A stretch of DNA of 64,000 bases from Sandarakinorhabdus sp. (GTDB lineage Bacteria; Pseudomonadota; Alphaproteobacteria; Sphingomonadales; Sphingomonadaceae): positions 780,442 to 844,441 of the forward strand of contig JAIMKW010000001.1 in NCBI GenBank assembly GCA_020692215.1. Direction: 5' to 3'. The number at the start of each line of letters is the position of its first letter. The stretch's first letter is position 1. This document shows, piece by piece, positions 7,994 through 16,457 of the stretch. Below the pieces are notes generated by a model that saw only the letters and a program-made list of their open reading frames with translations, was not told the origin of the DNA and made no database searches. Position numbers and translations under genes: made by a program.

Positions 7994-9082
7994 TCAGCCT
8001 GCCGTCACAGGGCTCGGCCATGCTCCGGGCCCGGCCTCCAGCCGCAGCGTCTCTCCAGCCAGCAGCGCGGGAAAGCGGTCTGCTCTTATCTCCGTCTGCT
8101 CCAGCGCCGTTGCCAGCGCGGTTCGTGGCGCGTTCCATCCTTCGTCCGTCAGCTGGAAGGTGCCCCAGTGCAGCCCCAGCGATTGTGCGGCGTCCAGATC
8201 GATCTTCGCCTGCACGGCTTCGGCGGGGTTCATATGCTGCTCGGCCATGAACCAGCGCGGCTCGTAGGCGCCCACCGGCAGCAGCGCCAGCCGCACCGGG
8301 CCATGCCGTTTCACGTCGCGAAAGAACTGCCCGTCACCATAGCCGGTGTCGCCCGCGAAATAGACATTTCCGCCGGGCAGGATGATCGTATAGCCAGCCC
8401 ACAGTGCCCGGTTCCGGTCCACGCCCCAGCGCGATGTCCAGTGCTGCACCGGCTCTGCCACCACGGTTGCAGCGCCTACCGCAACCGCTTCGCCCCAGTC
8501 CACTTCGCGCGCCTCCACGCCCGCGGCCTCCAGCAACGCGCCATGGCCCAGCGGCACAAGGATCAGCGGCCGGTCACGCTCCCACAGCCTTTGCAGGCTC
8601 GGCACATCCAGATGGTCCCAATGGCCATGGCTCACAACCACGATGTCGATCTTCGGCAAATCCGCGAAGCGAATCCCCGGCGCGGTCACCCGCTTTGGCC
8701 CGGCAAAGGAAACCGGGCTCGCCCGCTCGCTCCAGATCGGGTCGGTCAGGATGTTCAGCCCTGCCGTCTGCACCAGAACCGTCGCGTGGCCCACCATGGT
8801 CGCCACCAGCGCCTCGCCTTCCACCCGTGCTGCGGGCACAACGGGCGTCACTGCCACGCTTTCGGGCCAGGCTTCGGGCGTCCGGCTCGTCTGCCAGCGC
8901 AGCAGGTCGGCAAGGCCCTTGCTGCCCACGGCCCCCCCGTCAGGCAGGCTGAACCGCTCGCCGTCGAAATGGTCGGAAACCGGCCTTGTCACGGGTGCCG
9001 AATCCAGCGTGGCGCCTGCGAGCAGCAGCCCGCCTCCCACCATCGCCAGCGCCATCAGGCCGTTTCGAACCCATTGCTGCAT
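7994..9082 (-). CDS. MBL-fold metallohydrolase, NAPE-PLD/UlaG-like, membrane-anchored
   Basis: A 362-residue protein; the ATG at 9082 has GGAAGGA upstream, better than the in-frame start at 9115. An N-terminal hydrophobic segment (NGLMALAMVGGGLLLAGATL) without a lipobox cysteine suggests a signal anchor, so the enzyme domain lies in the periplasm. Metal ligands are visible in SHGHWDHLD (His-x-His-x-Asp-His), in VQHWTSRW, in FAGDTGYGD and in a late GLHWGTF. The arrangement is that of the N-acyl-phosphatidylethanolamine phospholipase D/UlaG branch, so phosphodiester or lactone hydrolysis is likely. The exact substrate is unknown. Confidence 0.8.
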   Translation of the reverse strand: MQQWVRNGLMALAMVGGGLLLAGATLDSAPVTRPVSDHFDGERFSLPDGGAVGSKGLADLLRWQTSRTPEAWPESVAVTPVVPAARVEGEALVATMVGHATVLVQTAGLNILTDPIWSERASPVSFAGPKRVTAPGIRFADLPKIDIVVVSHGHWDHLDVPSLQRLWERDRPLILVPLGHGALLEAAGVEAREVDWGEAVAVGAATVVAEPVQHWTSRWGVDRNRALWAGYTIILPGGNVYFAGDTGYGDGQFFRDVKRHGPVRLALLPVGAYEPRWFMAEQHMNPAEAVQAKIDLDAAQSLGLHWGTFQLTDEGWNAPRTALATALEQTEIRADRFPALLAGETLRLEAGPGAWPSPVTAG

Positions 9083-9200
9083 CCCGGTCCTTCCGCCCAA
9101 AACCTGCCCGGCCATAGCCCGGCTCGCCCATTGATGACAAAGCCGTTAATTCTCGCAACTCGCACTGGCGCCCGCGCGGCGTAGCCCCTAAGCGCGCCGG

Positions 9201-9782
9201 ATGCTGAAGATGATCTACAACTGGACGCTCGACAAATGCGGCCACCGCCACGCAGAGCGTTATCTGGCGGGCATCAGCTTTGCCGAAGCCAGCTTCTTCC
9301 CCATTCCGCCCGATGTGCTGCTGGCCCCCATGTGCCTTGCCCGCCCGTCGCGGGCTTTCCGCTTTGCTGCCATCTGCACCATCGCTTCGGTGCTCGGCGC
9401 CCTGCTGGGCTATGCCATCGGCTTTTTCCTGTTCGAAACCATCGGCAAGGCCATCCTCGATTTTTACGGGGCGGGCGAAAAGTTCGATGCCTTTGCTGCC
9501 GATTTCAATGAATATGGCTGGGTCATCGTGTTCCTCGCCGGCTTCACGCCCATCCCCTTCAAGGTCATCACCATCGCAGCCGGTGCCACGGCGCTGCCGC
9601 TTCCGGTGCTCATCATCGCCTCCCTCATCTCGCGCGCAACCCGCTTCTTCCTGGTTGCAGCCCTGCTGTGGAAATGGGGCGAGCCGATGAAGCGGCTGAT
9701 CGACAAGCATTTCGCTCTTCTCACCACCGTTTTCGGGATCATGCTGGTTGGCGGCTTCCTTCTGATCGGCCTGCTGGGATAG
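9201..9782 (+). CDS. YqaA/DedA-type VTT-domain membrane protein
   Basis: A 193-residue inner-membrane protein of the SNARE-associated/VTT superfamily. The motif FAEASFFPIPPDVLLAP (about 27-43) and the later FLAGFTPIPFKVITIAAG (about 113-130) are the paired re-entrant loops of this fold, and the last helix ends in ILVGGFLL-type sequence. Family members are linked to lipid scrambling or undecaprenyl-phosphate recycling and membrane-potential maintenance. The YqaA branch is the short form. It is transcribed alone, divergent from the MBL-fold gene. Confidence 0.8.
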   Translation: MLKMIYNWTLDKCGHRHAERYLAGISFAEASFFPIPPDVLLAPMCLARPSRAFRFAAICTIASVLGALLGYAIGFFLFETIGKAILDFYGAGEKFDAFAADFNEYGWVIVFLAGFTPIPFKVITIAAGATALPLPVLIIASLISRATRFFLVAALLWKWGEPMKRLIDKHFALLTTVFGIMLVGGFLLIGLLG

Positions 9783-9859
9783 GGTGGCCTCCACCTCCCC
9801 AATTCCTGCCTCCCCAATCCGCGCGTTGACCTTGTCCACCCCGCGCCCATGATCGGGGC

Positions 9860-10645
9860 ATGATCTATCCGCTCCCCAACGCTTCCACCCGTCTCGATGG
9901 CCAGATCGCTCTTGTCACCGGTGCGTCAGCCGGCCTCGGCCAGCGCTTTGCCCGTGTGCTCGCTGCCAGCGGCGCAACCGTCGCCGTAACCGCCCGCCGG
10001 AGAGACCGACTCGATGCCCTGGTTGCAGATATCGAAGCAGCCGGCGGCAAGGCCAGGGCCTTCACGCTCGATGTCGCCGATGCCGCCCAGTGCAAAACCA
10101 TCGTGGGCGAAGTGGAAGCCGCGTTCGGCCCCGTCACCACCCCCGTCACCATCCTCGTCAACAACGCCGGCATCCCCGATGCCCAGCGAGCCGTGAAGAT
10201 GGAGCTCGATCTCATCGAACGCGTGATCAACGTGAACATGCGCGCGCCCTGGATTCTCAGCTGCGAAGTCGCCCGCCGCCTGATCGATGCGAAAACGCCG
10301 GGCCGCATCGTCAACATCGCCTCCATGGCCGCTTATGATTATTCCGGCATGGGCGCAGCCCTCTATTCCACCACCAAGGCAGCCGTCGTCCGCATGACCG
10401 AGGCGCTGTCGGTCGAATGGGCGAGGTTCCACATCAACGTGAACGCCATCGCGCCTGGCGCCTTTTCGTCGGAGATGATGGACGGAATGCTCGCCCGTGT
10501 GGGCGATATCACCCAGAATTTCCCAAGGAAGCGCCTCGGCGACCCGGCGCAGATGGACAGCACGCTGCTTTACCTCGTTTCCCCCGCCAGCGATGCCGTC
10601 ACCGGCACCATCATCAAGATCGACGACGGCCAGCATTACCGCTGA
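9860..10645 (+). CDS. Short-chain dehydrogenase/reductase
   Basis: A classical 261-residue SDR. The nucleotide-binding TGASAGLGQRFA (about 20-31), NNAG (about 101-104), the catalytic Ser in NIASMAA and the YSTTKAAV (Tyr-x-x-x-Lys) motif are all present. The residue after the second beta strand is Arg (VTARRRDRL), which favours NADP(H). The C-terminus ends in DDGQHYR, as in many FabG-like enzymes. The substrate is unknown; it may be an alcohol or ketone of secondary metabolism. A glyoxalase-family gene follows 102 bp downstream and may be co-transcribed. Confidence 0.85.
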   Translation: MIYPLPNASTRLDGQIALVTGASAGLGQRFARVLAASGATVAVTARRRDRLDALVADIEAAGGKARAFTLDVADAAQCKTIVGEVEAAFGPVTTPVTILVNNAGIPDAQRAVKMELDLIERVINVNMRAPWILSCEVARRLIDAKTPGRIVNIASMAAYDYSGMGAALYSTTKAAVVRMTEALSVEWARFHINVNAIAPGAFSSEMMDGMLARVGDITQNFPRKRLGDPAQMDSTLLYLVSPASDAVTGTIIKIDDGQHYR

Positions 10646-10747
10646 AACCCCGCTTCCAGAGAGGTCGACAAGAGACGCGCGCTGCGGCATCCCGTTCCGG
10701 CAGCGTCATCACCGATGCCGCACACACTCAGCGGGAGGACATGCAAC

Positions 10748-11125
10748 ATGTTCAGTCATATCATGGTCGGCGCAGACGATGTCGCCGCGTCCAAGAAATT
10801 CTACGATGCCGTGCTCGGCGCACTCGGCCACCCCGCCGGCGTGATGGACGACAAGGGCCGCGTCTTCTACATGACGCCAACGGGCATCTTCTCGATCACC
10901 AAGCCGATTGACGGCAAGCCTGCTTCATGTGCCAACGGGGCAACCATCGGCTTCGCAGCGAAAACCCCGGCCGAGGCCGATGCCTGGCACGCAGCCGGCG
11001 TCGCCAACGGCGGTACCAGCTGCGAAGACCCGCCCGGCGTCCGCACAGGCGGCATGGGTAGCCTCTATCTCGCCTATCTGCGCGATCCCGCAGGCAACAA
11101 GATCTGCGCGCTCCACCGCATGTAA
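10748..11125 (+). CDS. VOC (glyoxalase/bleomycin-resistance) family protein
   Basis: A 125-residue single-module vicinal-oxygen-chelate protein. The ATG at 10748 is chosen because GGGAGGAC lies 8 bases upstream, and the fold begins directly with MFSHIMVGADDVAASKKFYDAVL. The C-terminal YLRDPAGNKICALH is the usual last strand of the family and contributes a metal-ligand region. It probably acts as a dimer on a small hydrophobic or thiol-conjugated substrate. The earlier ATG at 10741 is in another frame. Confidence 0.8.
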   Translation: MFSHIMVGADDVAASKKFYDAVLGALGHPAGVMDDKGRVFYMTPTGIFSITKPIDGKPASCANGATIGFAAKTPAEADAWHAAGVANGGTSCEDPPGVRTGGMGSLYLAYLRDPAGNKICALHRM

Positions 11126-11135
11126 ACACCGGTCA

Positions 11136-11166
11136 GGGGTGCAGTGAACCATTCAAGCTGCACCCC
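11136..11166 (+). terminator. Hairpin after the VOC gene
   Basis: A perfect 9-bp stem (GGGGTGCAG with CTGCACCCC) with a 13-base loop begins 11 bases after the stop codon. It lacks a T-run, so termination strength is uncertain. The rest of the 249-bp spacer to the next gene shows no coding signal. Confidence 0.45.
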
Positions 11167-11374
11167 GACCCCCAGCCCATGGGTTTGAAACCCGAAGCAG
11201 ACGTCGGCCTCACCATCCACCATCCCCGCCGGCCCTTGCTACGTCGTCGCCAGACGATGCGGCCCGAAAGCCAAAGCTCTCAAAGGCCACAGGCCATTTT
11301 GCCTTTGGCCAAAGTCTGCCGAAAGGAATGATCGTGCGACCGGCTGTTCTGACCGGCCCCATCGCGCGCGAACC

Positions 11375-12058
11375 TCACCCTCCCAGCCAGCAGCGGACCT
11401 CGTGCAGGTCTGTCGCCACAGCCTTGCAGGCTGCGCGCAACTCCACAGGCGGTTGAAGCAGGTCCGGCACCATCACCACCGGAACGCCCGCTGCCATTGC
11501 AGACCGCACCCCATTCACCGAATCCTCCAGAGCGAGCCCATGTCCGGGCGCAATGCCGAGGCGCGCAGCCGCCAGCAGGTACGGATCGGGTGCGGGCTTT
11601 GCGTTCACCACATCGTCCCGCGTAACCAGCACGTTCAGTCGGCCCAGGAACCCGGCGCGCTTCAGGTGATGTTCGGCCCGCGCGCGGCGGGTGGAGGTTG
11701 CAACCGCCAGCGGCAGGCCTGTCTCTTTCGCCCAATCGAGCAGTTCGTCCGCTCCCGCCTTCAGCGGAACGCCATCGGCCATACGCTGCTCAAGCAGGTC
11801 ATAGCCAAGGTCTCGGAACCGTTCGAAAGGAAAGTCCGCGCCATGTGCATCGGCAAGCAACCGGCGGCACCCGTCGATTGCCACCCCCACCATTCCCAGG
11901 TTCTGCTCGGGCGTCAGCGCATAGCCCAGCGCGTCGGCCGCCTCGGCATTCACCTCCAGATACAGCCGCTCCGTGTCGATCAGCAGCCCATCCATGTCCA
12001 GAATGAGAGCCGCCGGGCGGGCGAGGGAGACCCTCGCGCCCTCAGACCAGCTCGACAC
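11375..12058 (-). CDS. HAD-superfamily phosphatase (subfamily IA, phosphoglucomutase/gph-like)
   Basis: A 227-residue haloacid-dehalogenase-fold hydrolase with all four motifs: LDMDGLLIDTE (nucleophile Asp), VATST (motif II), NAKPAPDPYLLAA (motif III Lys) and ALEDSVNG (motif IV acidic residues). The cap domain between motifs I and II places it in subfamily IA with beta-phosphoglucomutase-like and sugar-phosphate phosphatases. The only good start is GTG at 12058, which overlaps the end of the fumarase gene by 17 bases; the upstream ATG at 12133 would overlap more. It is probably co-transcribed with fumarase. Confidence 0.75.
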   Translation of the reverse strand: MSSWSEGARVSLARPAALILDMDGLLIDTERLYLEVNAEAADALGYALTPEQNLGMVGVAIDGCRRLLADAHGADFPFERFRDLGYDLLEQRMADGVPLKAGADELLDWAKETGLPLAVATSTRRARAEHHLKRAGFLGRLNVLVTRDDVVNAKPAPDPYLLAAARLGIAPGHGLALEDSVNGVRSAMAAGVPVVMVPDLLQPPVELRAACKAVATDLHEVRCWLGG

Positions 12059-13574
12059 GGTTTGCCGCAATCCGCTTGGCCCACTCTGCAGGTCCCGTCT
12101 GGTGCACGCTCGTTCCGGCTGAATCCACCGCAACCGTCACCGGCATGTCGCGCACCTCGAACTCGTAGATCGCCTCCATCCCCAGGTCCTCGAACGCCAG
12201 CACCTTTGCCGCCTTGATGGCGCGCGCCACCAGATAGGCGGCACCGCCCACCGCCATCAGATAGGCCGCCTTGTGCTTCGCAATCGCCTCTATGGCGACA
12301 GGCCCGCGCTCGGCCTTGCCCACCATCGCGATCAGCCCGGTCTTTTCCAGCATCATCTCGGTGAAGCTGTCCATCCGCGTCGCCGTCGTCGGCCCCGCGG
12401 GCCCCACCACCTCGTCGCGCACCGGATCCACCGGGCCGACATAGTAGATCACGCGCCCCCGGAAGCTCACCGGCAGGTCTTCGCCCTTGGCGAGCATATC
12501 GGCAATGCGCTTGTGCGCGGCATCGCGCCCGGTCAGCATCTTGCCGTTCAGCAGCAGCCGGTCGCCGGGCTTCCACGATGCCACCACATCCGGCGTCAGG
12601 GTATCCAGATCCACCCGGATGGCCTCGGGCGAAGGCTTCCAGTCCACCTTGGGCCATTTCGAAAGATCCGGCGCCGGAAGATAGGCCGGGCCCGAGCCAT
12701 CCAGATGCACATGCGCATGCCGCGTTGCGGCGCAGTTCGGGATCATCGCCACCGGCTTCGAAGCTGCATGCGTCGGATAGTCCAGGATCTTCACGTCCAA
12801 TATGGTGGAAAGCCCGCCCAACCCCTGCGCGCCGATCCCCAGCGCATTCACTGCATCATAAATCTCGATCCTCAAGTCCTCGATCCGGTTCGCAGGCCCC
12901 CGCGCCTTCAGGGCCGCCATGTCCACAGGCCCCATCAGCGATTCCTTCGCCAGCACAACCGCCTTTTCCGCCGTCCCGCCGATGCCGATCCCCAGCATGC
13001 CGGGCGGGCACCAGCCCGCGCCCATCAGCGGCACCGTCTTCACCACCCAGTCCACGATGCTGTCCGAAGGGTTCAGCATCACGAACTTGGATTTGTTCTC
13101 CGAGCCGCCACCCTTGGCCGCCAGCGCAATCTCCACATGATCGCCCGGCACCATTTCCACATGCGTCACCGCCGGCGTGTTGTCGCGCGTGTTCACCCGC
13201 GAAAAGGCCGGGTCCGCCACGATCGAGGCGCGCAGCTTGTTGTCGGGGTGGCAATAGGCGCGGCGAACACCCTCGTTGATCATCTGCTCCAGGGTCATCG
13301 CGCCCGGCCCCGATGTCTCCCAGCGCACCCCCATCCCCACCTTCACGAAGGCAACGACGATCCCGGTATCCTGGCAGATCGGCCGGTGCCCCTCAGCGCA
13401 CATCCGGCTGTTGGTGAGAATCTGCGCAATCGCATCCTTGGCCGCCGGGCTTTCCTCCAGTTCATAGGCCCGCCCAAGCGCCTCGATATAGTCCAGCGGG
13501 TGATAGTAGCTGATGTGCTGCAGCGCGTCGGCCACGCTTTCGATCACATCTTCGCTGCGGATAAGGCCCATCAT
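12042..13574 (-). CDS. fumA: Fumarate hydratase class I, [4Fe-4S]
   Basis: A 510-residue single-chain class I fumarase that interconverts fumarate and malate in the citric acid cycle. The N-terminal catalytic part contains GHRPICQDTG (Cys67), followed by GWCPPG and PNCAATRH. These cysteines include the expected ligands of the oxygen-sensitive 4Fe-4S cluster. The C-terminal domain follows, with LNGKMLTGRDAAHKR and a conserved end. Start at ATG 13574 or 13571, both behind GGGAGAG. It overlaps the HAD phosphatase gene downstream. The symbol follows E. coli usage; fumA and fumB cannot be distinguished here. Confidence 0.9.
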   Translation of the reverse strand: MMGLIRSEDVIESVADALQHISYYHPLDYIEALGRAYELEESPAAKDAIAQILTNSRMCAEGHRPICQDTGIVVAFVKVGMGVRWETSGPGAMTLEQMINEGVRRAYCHPDNKLRASIVADPAFSRVNTRDNTPAVTHVEMVPGDHVEIALAAKGGGSENKSKFVMLNPSDSIVDWVVKTVPLMGAGWCPPGMLGIGIGGTAEKAVVLAKESLMGPVDMAALKARGPANRIEDLRIEIYDAVNALGIGAQGLGGLSTILDVKILDYPTHAASKPVAMIPNCAATRHAHVHLDGSGPAYLPAPDLSKWPKVDWKPSPEAIRVDLDTLTPDVVASWKPGDRLLLNGKMLTGRDAAHKRIADMLAKGEDLPVSFRGRVIYYVGPVDPVRDEVVGPAGPTTATRMDSFTEMMLEKTGLIAMVGKAERGPVAIEAIAKHKAAYLMAVGGAAYLVARAIKAAKVLAFEDLGMEAIYEFEVRDMPVTVAVDSAGTSVHQTGPAEWAKRIAANRVELV

Positions 13575-13944
13575 GCTCTCCCAGGGGTTCGGTTCACGCC
13601 CGCCCTATGCCCCGCGGGTCGTCTGGCGAAAAGCCCGGACGCGATTCTCATGGCTCCCGTCGCCCGCAGCCAACCGCCCGATCCAGCGCCAACCACCGCC
13701 AGCGGCCCCGCCACCCGATTTTCGTCCGCCAATGTCGCCGAAACATGTGCATGGATCATGGGATAGAAGCGAACAGGCTGTGGCCGGAAAAGCGCACCCC
13801 TTGAAACCGCGATTCCATCCCCCCGGTAACAGCTGTCCCTAAGCCCTTGGCTGCACAAGGCGATCAGGAAAGGGCGATGCACGATGGCCCCGTTTCGGGC
13901 CGCACACCCCGCGCCCAAAATGCCGCACAGATTGAATTTCCCCC

Positions 13945-14012
13945 TTGCCACACGCAGCCAAAGTGGCACTATCCCTAGTTGTTGCGGGGGCAGATTACCC
14001 CCACCACTAGTG
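13945..14012 (+). promoter_or_regulatory. Candidate nrdA promoter with NrdR-box-like palindromes
   Basis: TTGCCA (13945-13950) and CACTAT (13967-13972), 16 bp apart, look like a sigma-70-type promoter about 220 bp upstream of nrdA. The -10 element overlaps the inverted repeat ACTA-TCCC-TAGT (13968-13979), whose conserved C-w-A-t...T-w-G-t core resembles an NrdR box. A second palindrome, CACTAGTG (14005-14012), lies 35 bp downstream centre to centre, but it is shorter than a full NrdR box. NrdR control of nrdAB is well established in bacteria; the match here is partial. Confidence 0.35.
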
Positions 14013-14116
14013 CCCGACCTCGATGACAGCACAACCGGCCCATGGTCCGGAGGTCGCGAAAACGGGCAGGGATTGCTATATGTGAAAGCCGGGGCGAACA
14101 CCGGCGAAACCAACAT

Positions 14117-14160
14117 GAAACCGCCGCAGGCGGAGGCCGAACCAGAAACCGCCGCAGGCG
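14117..14160 (+). repeat. 16-bp direct repeat in the nrdA leader
   Basis: The 16-mer beginning GAAACCGCCGC occurs at 14117-14132 and again at 14145-14160. Each copy contains the GCC-GCA-GGC mini-hairpin. The same CGCCGCAGGC core returns, as an inverted pair, in the nrdA-nrdB spacer. Confidence 0.8.
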
Positions 14161-14191
14161 AAAACAGAAGACGAGAGATCGAGGGGACAAG

Positions 14192-16087
14192 ATGGATTTC
14201 CAGCGCAGCGATACGCCGCAGGACGATGCAGCCGCCACCACAGCGGGCGCAGCCACAGCTGCAGGCAACCGGCCCGACAGCCACGCCATCTATGGCCCCC
14301 GCTTTCCGGTGAAGACGGTGCCCGAACGCGACAGCCTTCTCACCGATTTCGGCATCGATACCCTGAAGGATCGCTACCTCCTGCCCGGCGAAGGCCCGCA
14401 GGATCTGTTTGCCCGTGTCGCTGCCGCCTATGCCGATGATGCCGAGCACGCCCAGCGCCTCTATGATTCCATGTCCAACCTCTGGTTCATGCCGGCAACG
14501 CCCGTCCTCTCCAACGGCGGCACCGGCCGCGGCCTCCCCATCAGCTGCTATCTCAATTCCGTGTCCGACAGCCTCGAAGGCATCGTCGGCACCTGGAACG
14601 AAAATGTCTGGCTGGCAGCGCGCGGCGGCGGAATCGGTACCTATTGGGGCCATGTGCGCGGCATCGGCGAACCCGTCGGCCTCAACGGCAAAACCTCGGG
14701 CATCATCCCCTTCGTCCGCGTGATGGACAGCCTCACGCTTGCCATCTCGCAGGGCTCGCTCCGCCGCGGATCGGCCGCCGTCTATCTCGATATCAACCAC
14801 CCCGAGATCGAGGAATTCCTCGAAATCCGCAAACCTTCGGGCGATTTCAACCGCAAGGCGCTCAACCTCCACCACGGCGTCCTCGTCACGGATGCCTTTA
14901 TGGAAGCCGTCCGCGCCGGCCAGCCCTTCGATCTCATCTCCCCCAAAACCGGCGAAAAGCGCGGCGAGGTCGATGCCCGCGCCCTGTTCCAGAAGCTGGT
15001 CGAAACCCGGCTGGCGACAGGCGAGCCCTACATCATCTTCATCGATCATGTGAACAGCACCATGCCAAGGCACCAGCGCGAGCTGGGGCTCAAGGTCTCC
15101 ACGTCGAACCTCTGCTCGGAAATCACGCTGCCCACCGGCACCGATCATCTCGGCAACGATCGCACTGCTGTGTGCTGCCTTTCCAGCCTCAATTTCGAAA
15201 CCTGGGACCAGTGGAACAGCGATCCCAACTTCATCGAGGATGTGATGCGCTTCCTCGACAATGTGCTGACCGACTATATCGATCGCGCTCCTCCCGAAAT
15301 GGCCCGCGCGCAATATTCGGCCAGCCGCGAACGCTCGGTTGGGCTGGGCGTCATGGGCCTCCACAGCTTTTACCAGGCGCGCGGCATCCCCTTCGAATCC
15401 GCCATGGCAAAATCCTGGAACCTCAAGATGTTCCGCCACATCCGCGGCAAGGTCGATGAAGCCTCCATGCTGCTCGCGGCCGAGCGCGGGCCCTGCCCGG
15501 ATGCCGCAGACCGCGGCGTGATGGAGCGTTTCTCGTGCAAGATGGCGATTGCACCGACCGCCTCCATCAGCATCATCACCGGCGGCACCTCGGCCTGCAT
15601 CGAGCCGATCCCGGCGAACATCTACACCCACAAGACCCTTTCGGGCAGCTTCGCGATCAAGAACCCCTATCTGGAAAAGCTGCTGATCGAAAAGGCGAAG
15701 AACGCCGACAGTGTGTGGTCCTCCATCCTCGAACATGGCGGCTCCATCCAGCATCTCGATTTCCTCAGCGCCGATGAAAAGGCCACCTTCAAGACCGCCT
15801 TCGAAATCGATCAGCGCTGGCTCCTCGAACTGGCCGGAGACCGCACGCCCTATATCGATCAGGCCCAGTCGCTGAACCTGTTCATCCCCGCCGACGTGGA
15901 AAAATGGGATCTGCTCATGCTCCACTTCCGCGCCTGGGAGCTGGGCATCAAATCGCTCTACTATCTCCGCTCCAAATCCATCCAGCGCGCAGGTTTCGCC
16001 GGCGCGGTCGAGGCCGACAACACGCCCGATCTGCGCCAGATCGAGCTGGAGCAGAAGGATTATGACGAGTGTCTGGCATGCCAGTAG
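14192..16087 (+). CDS. nrdA: Ribonucleoside-diphosphate reductase large (alpha) subunit, class I
   Basis: A 631-residue catalytic subunit that reduces NDPs to dNDPs. The ATG at 14192 has GAGGGGA upstream; the frame is open from 14042 but lacks a ribosome site there. Active-site residues are present: Cys in ISCYLNS, the Asn-x-Cys-x-Glu triad in SNLCSEI, the second redox Cys in VCCLSSLNFET, the radical-transfer tyrosine pair in SLYYLRS and the C-terminal redox pair ECLACQ. It is about 130 residues shorter than E. coli NrdA and has no N-terminal ATP-cone, so dATP feedback inhibition through that domain should be absent. The partner nrdB lies 370 bp downstream. Confidence 0.93.
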   Translation: MDFQRSDTPQDDAAATTAGAATAAGNRPDSHAIYGPRFPVKTVPERDSLLTDFGIDTLKDRYLLPGEGPQDLFARVAAAYADDAEHAQRLYDSMSNLWFMPATPVLSNGGTGRGLPISCYLNSVSDSLEGIVGTWNENVWLAARGGGIGTYWGHVRGIGEPVGLNGKTSGIIPFVRVMDSLTLAISQGSLRRGSAAVYLDINHPEIEEFLEIRKPSGDFNRKALNLHHGVLVTDAFMEAVRAGQPFDLISPKTGEKRGEVDARALFQKLVETRLATGEPYIIFIDHVNSTMPRHQRELGLKVSTSNLCSEITLPTGTDHLGNDRTAVCCLSSLNFETWDQWNSDPNFIEDVMRFLDNVLTDYIDRAPPEMARAQYSASRERSVGLGVMGLHSFYQARGIPFESAMAKSWNLKMFRHIRGKVDEASMLLAAERGPCPDAADRGVMERFSCKMAIAPTASISIITGGTSACIEPIPANIYTHKTLSGSFAIKNPYLEKLLIEKAKNADSVWSSILEHGGSIQHLDFLSADEKATFKTAFEIDQRWLLELAGDRTPYIDQAQSLNLFIPADVEKWDLLMLHFRAWELGIKSLYYLRSKSIQRAGFAGAVEADNTPDLRQIELEQKDYDECLACQ

Positions 16088-16103
16088 GCGGGGCAGGGCA
16101 GGA

Positions 16104-16415
16104 AGCCTCCGGCGGGGAGGGGCATGATGCCCCTCCACCCCCAAAATTTATGGCCGCGCCAGTCCCAACCGTCGCCCCGGACTTGCCTGCCCCCGCGAAG
16201 GCGGGGAACCGGGGCCTTGTGCCGATCGCCCACCAACCGTCCAGCGCGCCCCACCTCAAAGCAACACCGCCTGCGGCGCAAACCACCCCCCTCCCACCCG
16301 CAACTCCAAAGCGCCGCAGGCATAAAATCCTCTCCCCCGGCACCCTTCTTGCCGTCATACGCCAGCGCAAGATCAGTGGGTTGAAGGGGCAACATGCCCC
16401 TTCCCGCCGGAGGCT
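16104..16415. repeat. Inverted 33-bp repeats bracketing the nrdA-nrdB spacer (REP/BIME- or MITE-like)
   Basis: The unit at 16104-16136 and the unit at 16383-16415 read in opposite directions and match at nearly every position over 33 bp. They share an exact outer 13-mer (AGCCTCCGGCGGG) and an 8-bp stem hairpin GRAGGGGC-N5-GCCCCTYC. Between them lie the palindrome CCCCCGCGAAGGCGGGG (16190-16206) and the inverted pair GCCTGCGGCGC (16269-16279)/GCGCCGCAGGC (16311-16321). This fills most of the 370-bp spacer, which contains no gene. The outer hairpins may also attenuate transcription between nrdA and nrdB. Confidence 0.7.
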
Positions 16416-16457
16416 GACTGTTCTACATATGTTCTCATCCCATTCGGAGCAAATCTG

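Larger units (their letters stand above)
13575..14191. other. 617-bp divergent spacer between fumarase and nrdA
   Basis: No convincing gene was found here; short open frames lack ribosome sites and family-like sequence. The right part holds the nrdA promoter region and a leader with a duplicated 16-mer, listed separately. A short hairpin (GGGGG with CCCCC) lies at about 13986-14002. Confidence 0.6.

Noticed and set aside
12273..13766. 497-codon open frame on the plus strand
   Set aside because: Antisense to fumarase; His/Arg-rich sequence typical of shadow frames.
14042..14191. Longer N-terminus for NrdA
   Set aside because: The extra 50 residues are Arg-rich with no ATP-cone pattern, and no ribosome site precedes 14042, whereas GAGGGGA precedes 14192.
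13575..14191. Adenosylcobalamin riboswitch before nrdA
   Set aside because: No conserved B12-box-like core was seen; only short hairpins and repeats are present.
13571..16144. 857-codon open frame on the minus strand
   Set aside because: It is antisense to nrdA, whose active-site motifs are all intact. Long antisense frames arise from GC-rich codon bias.
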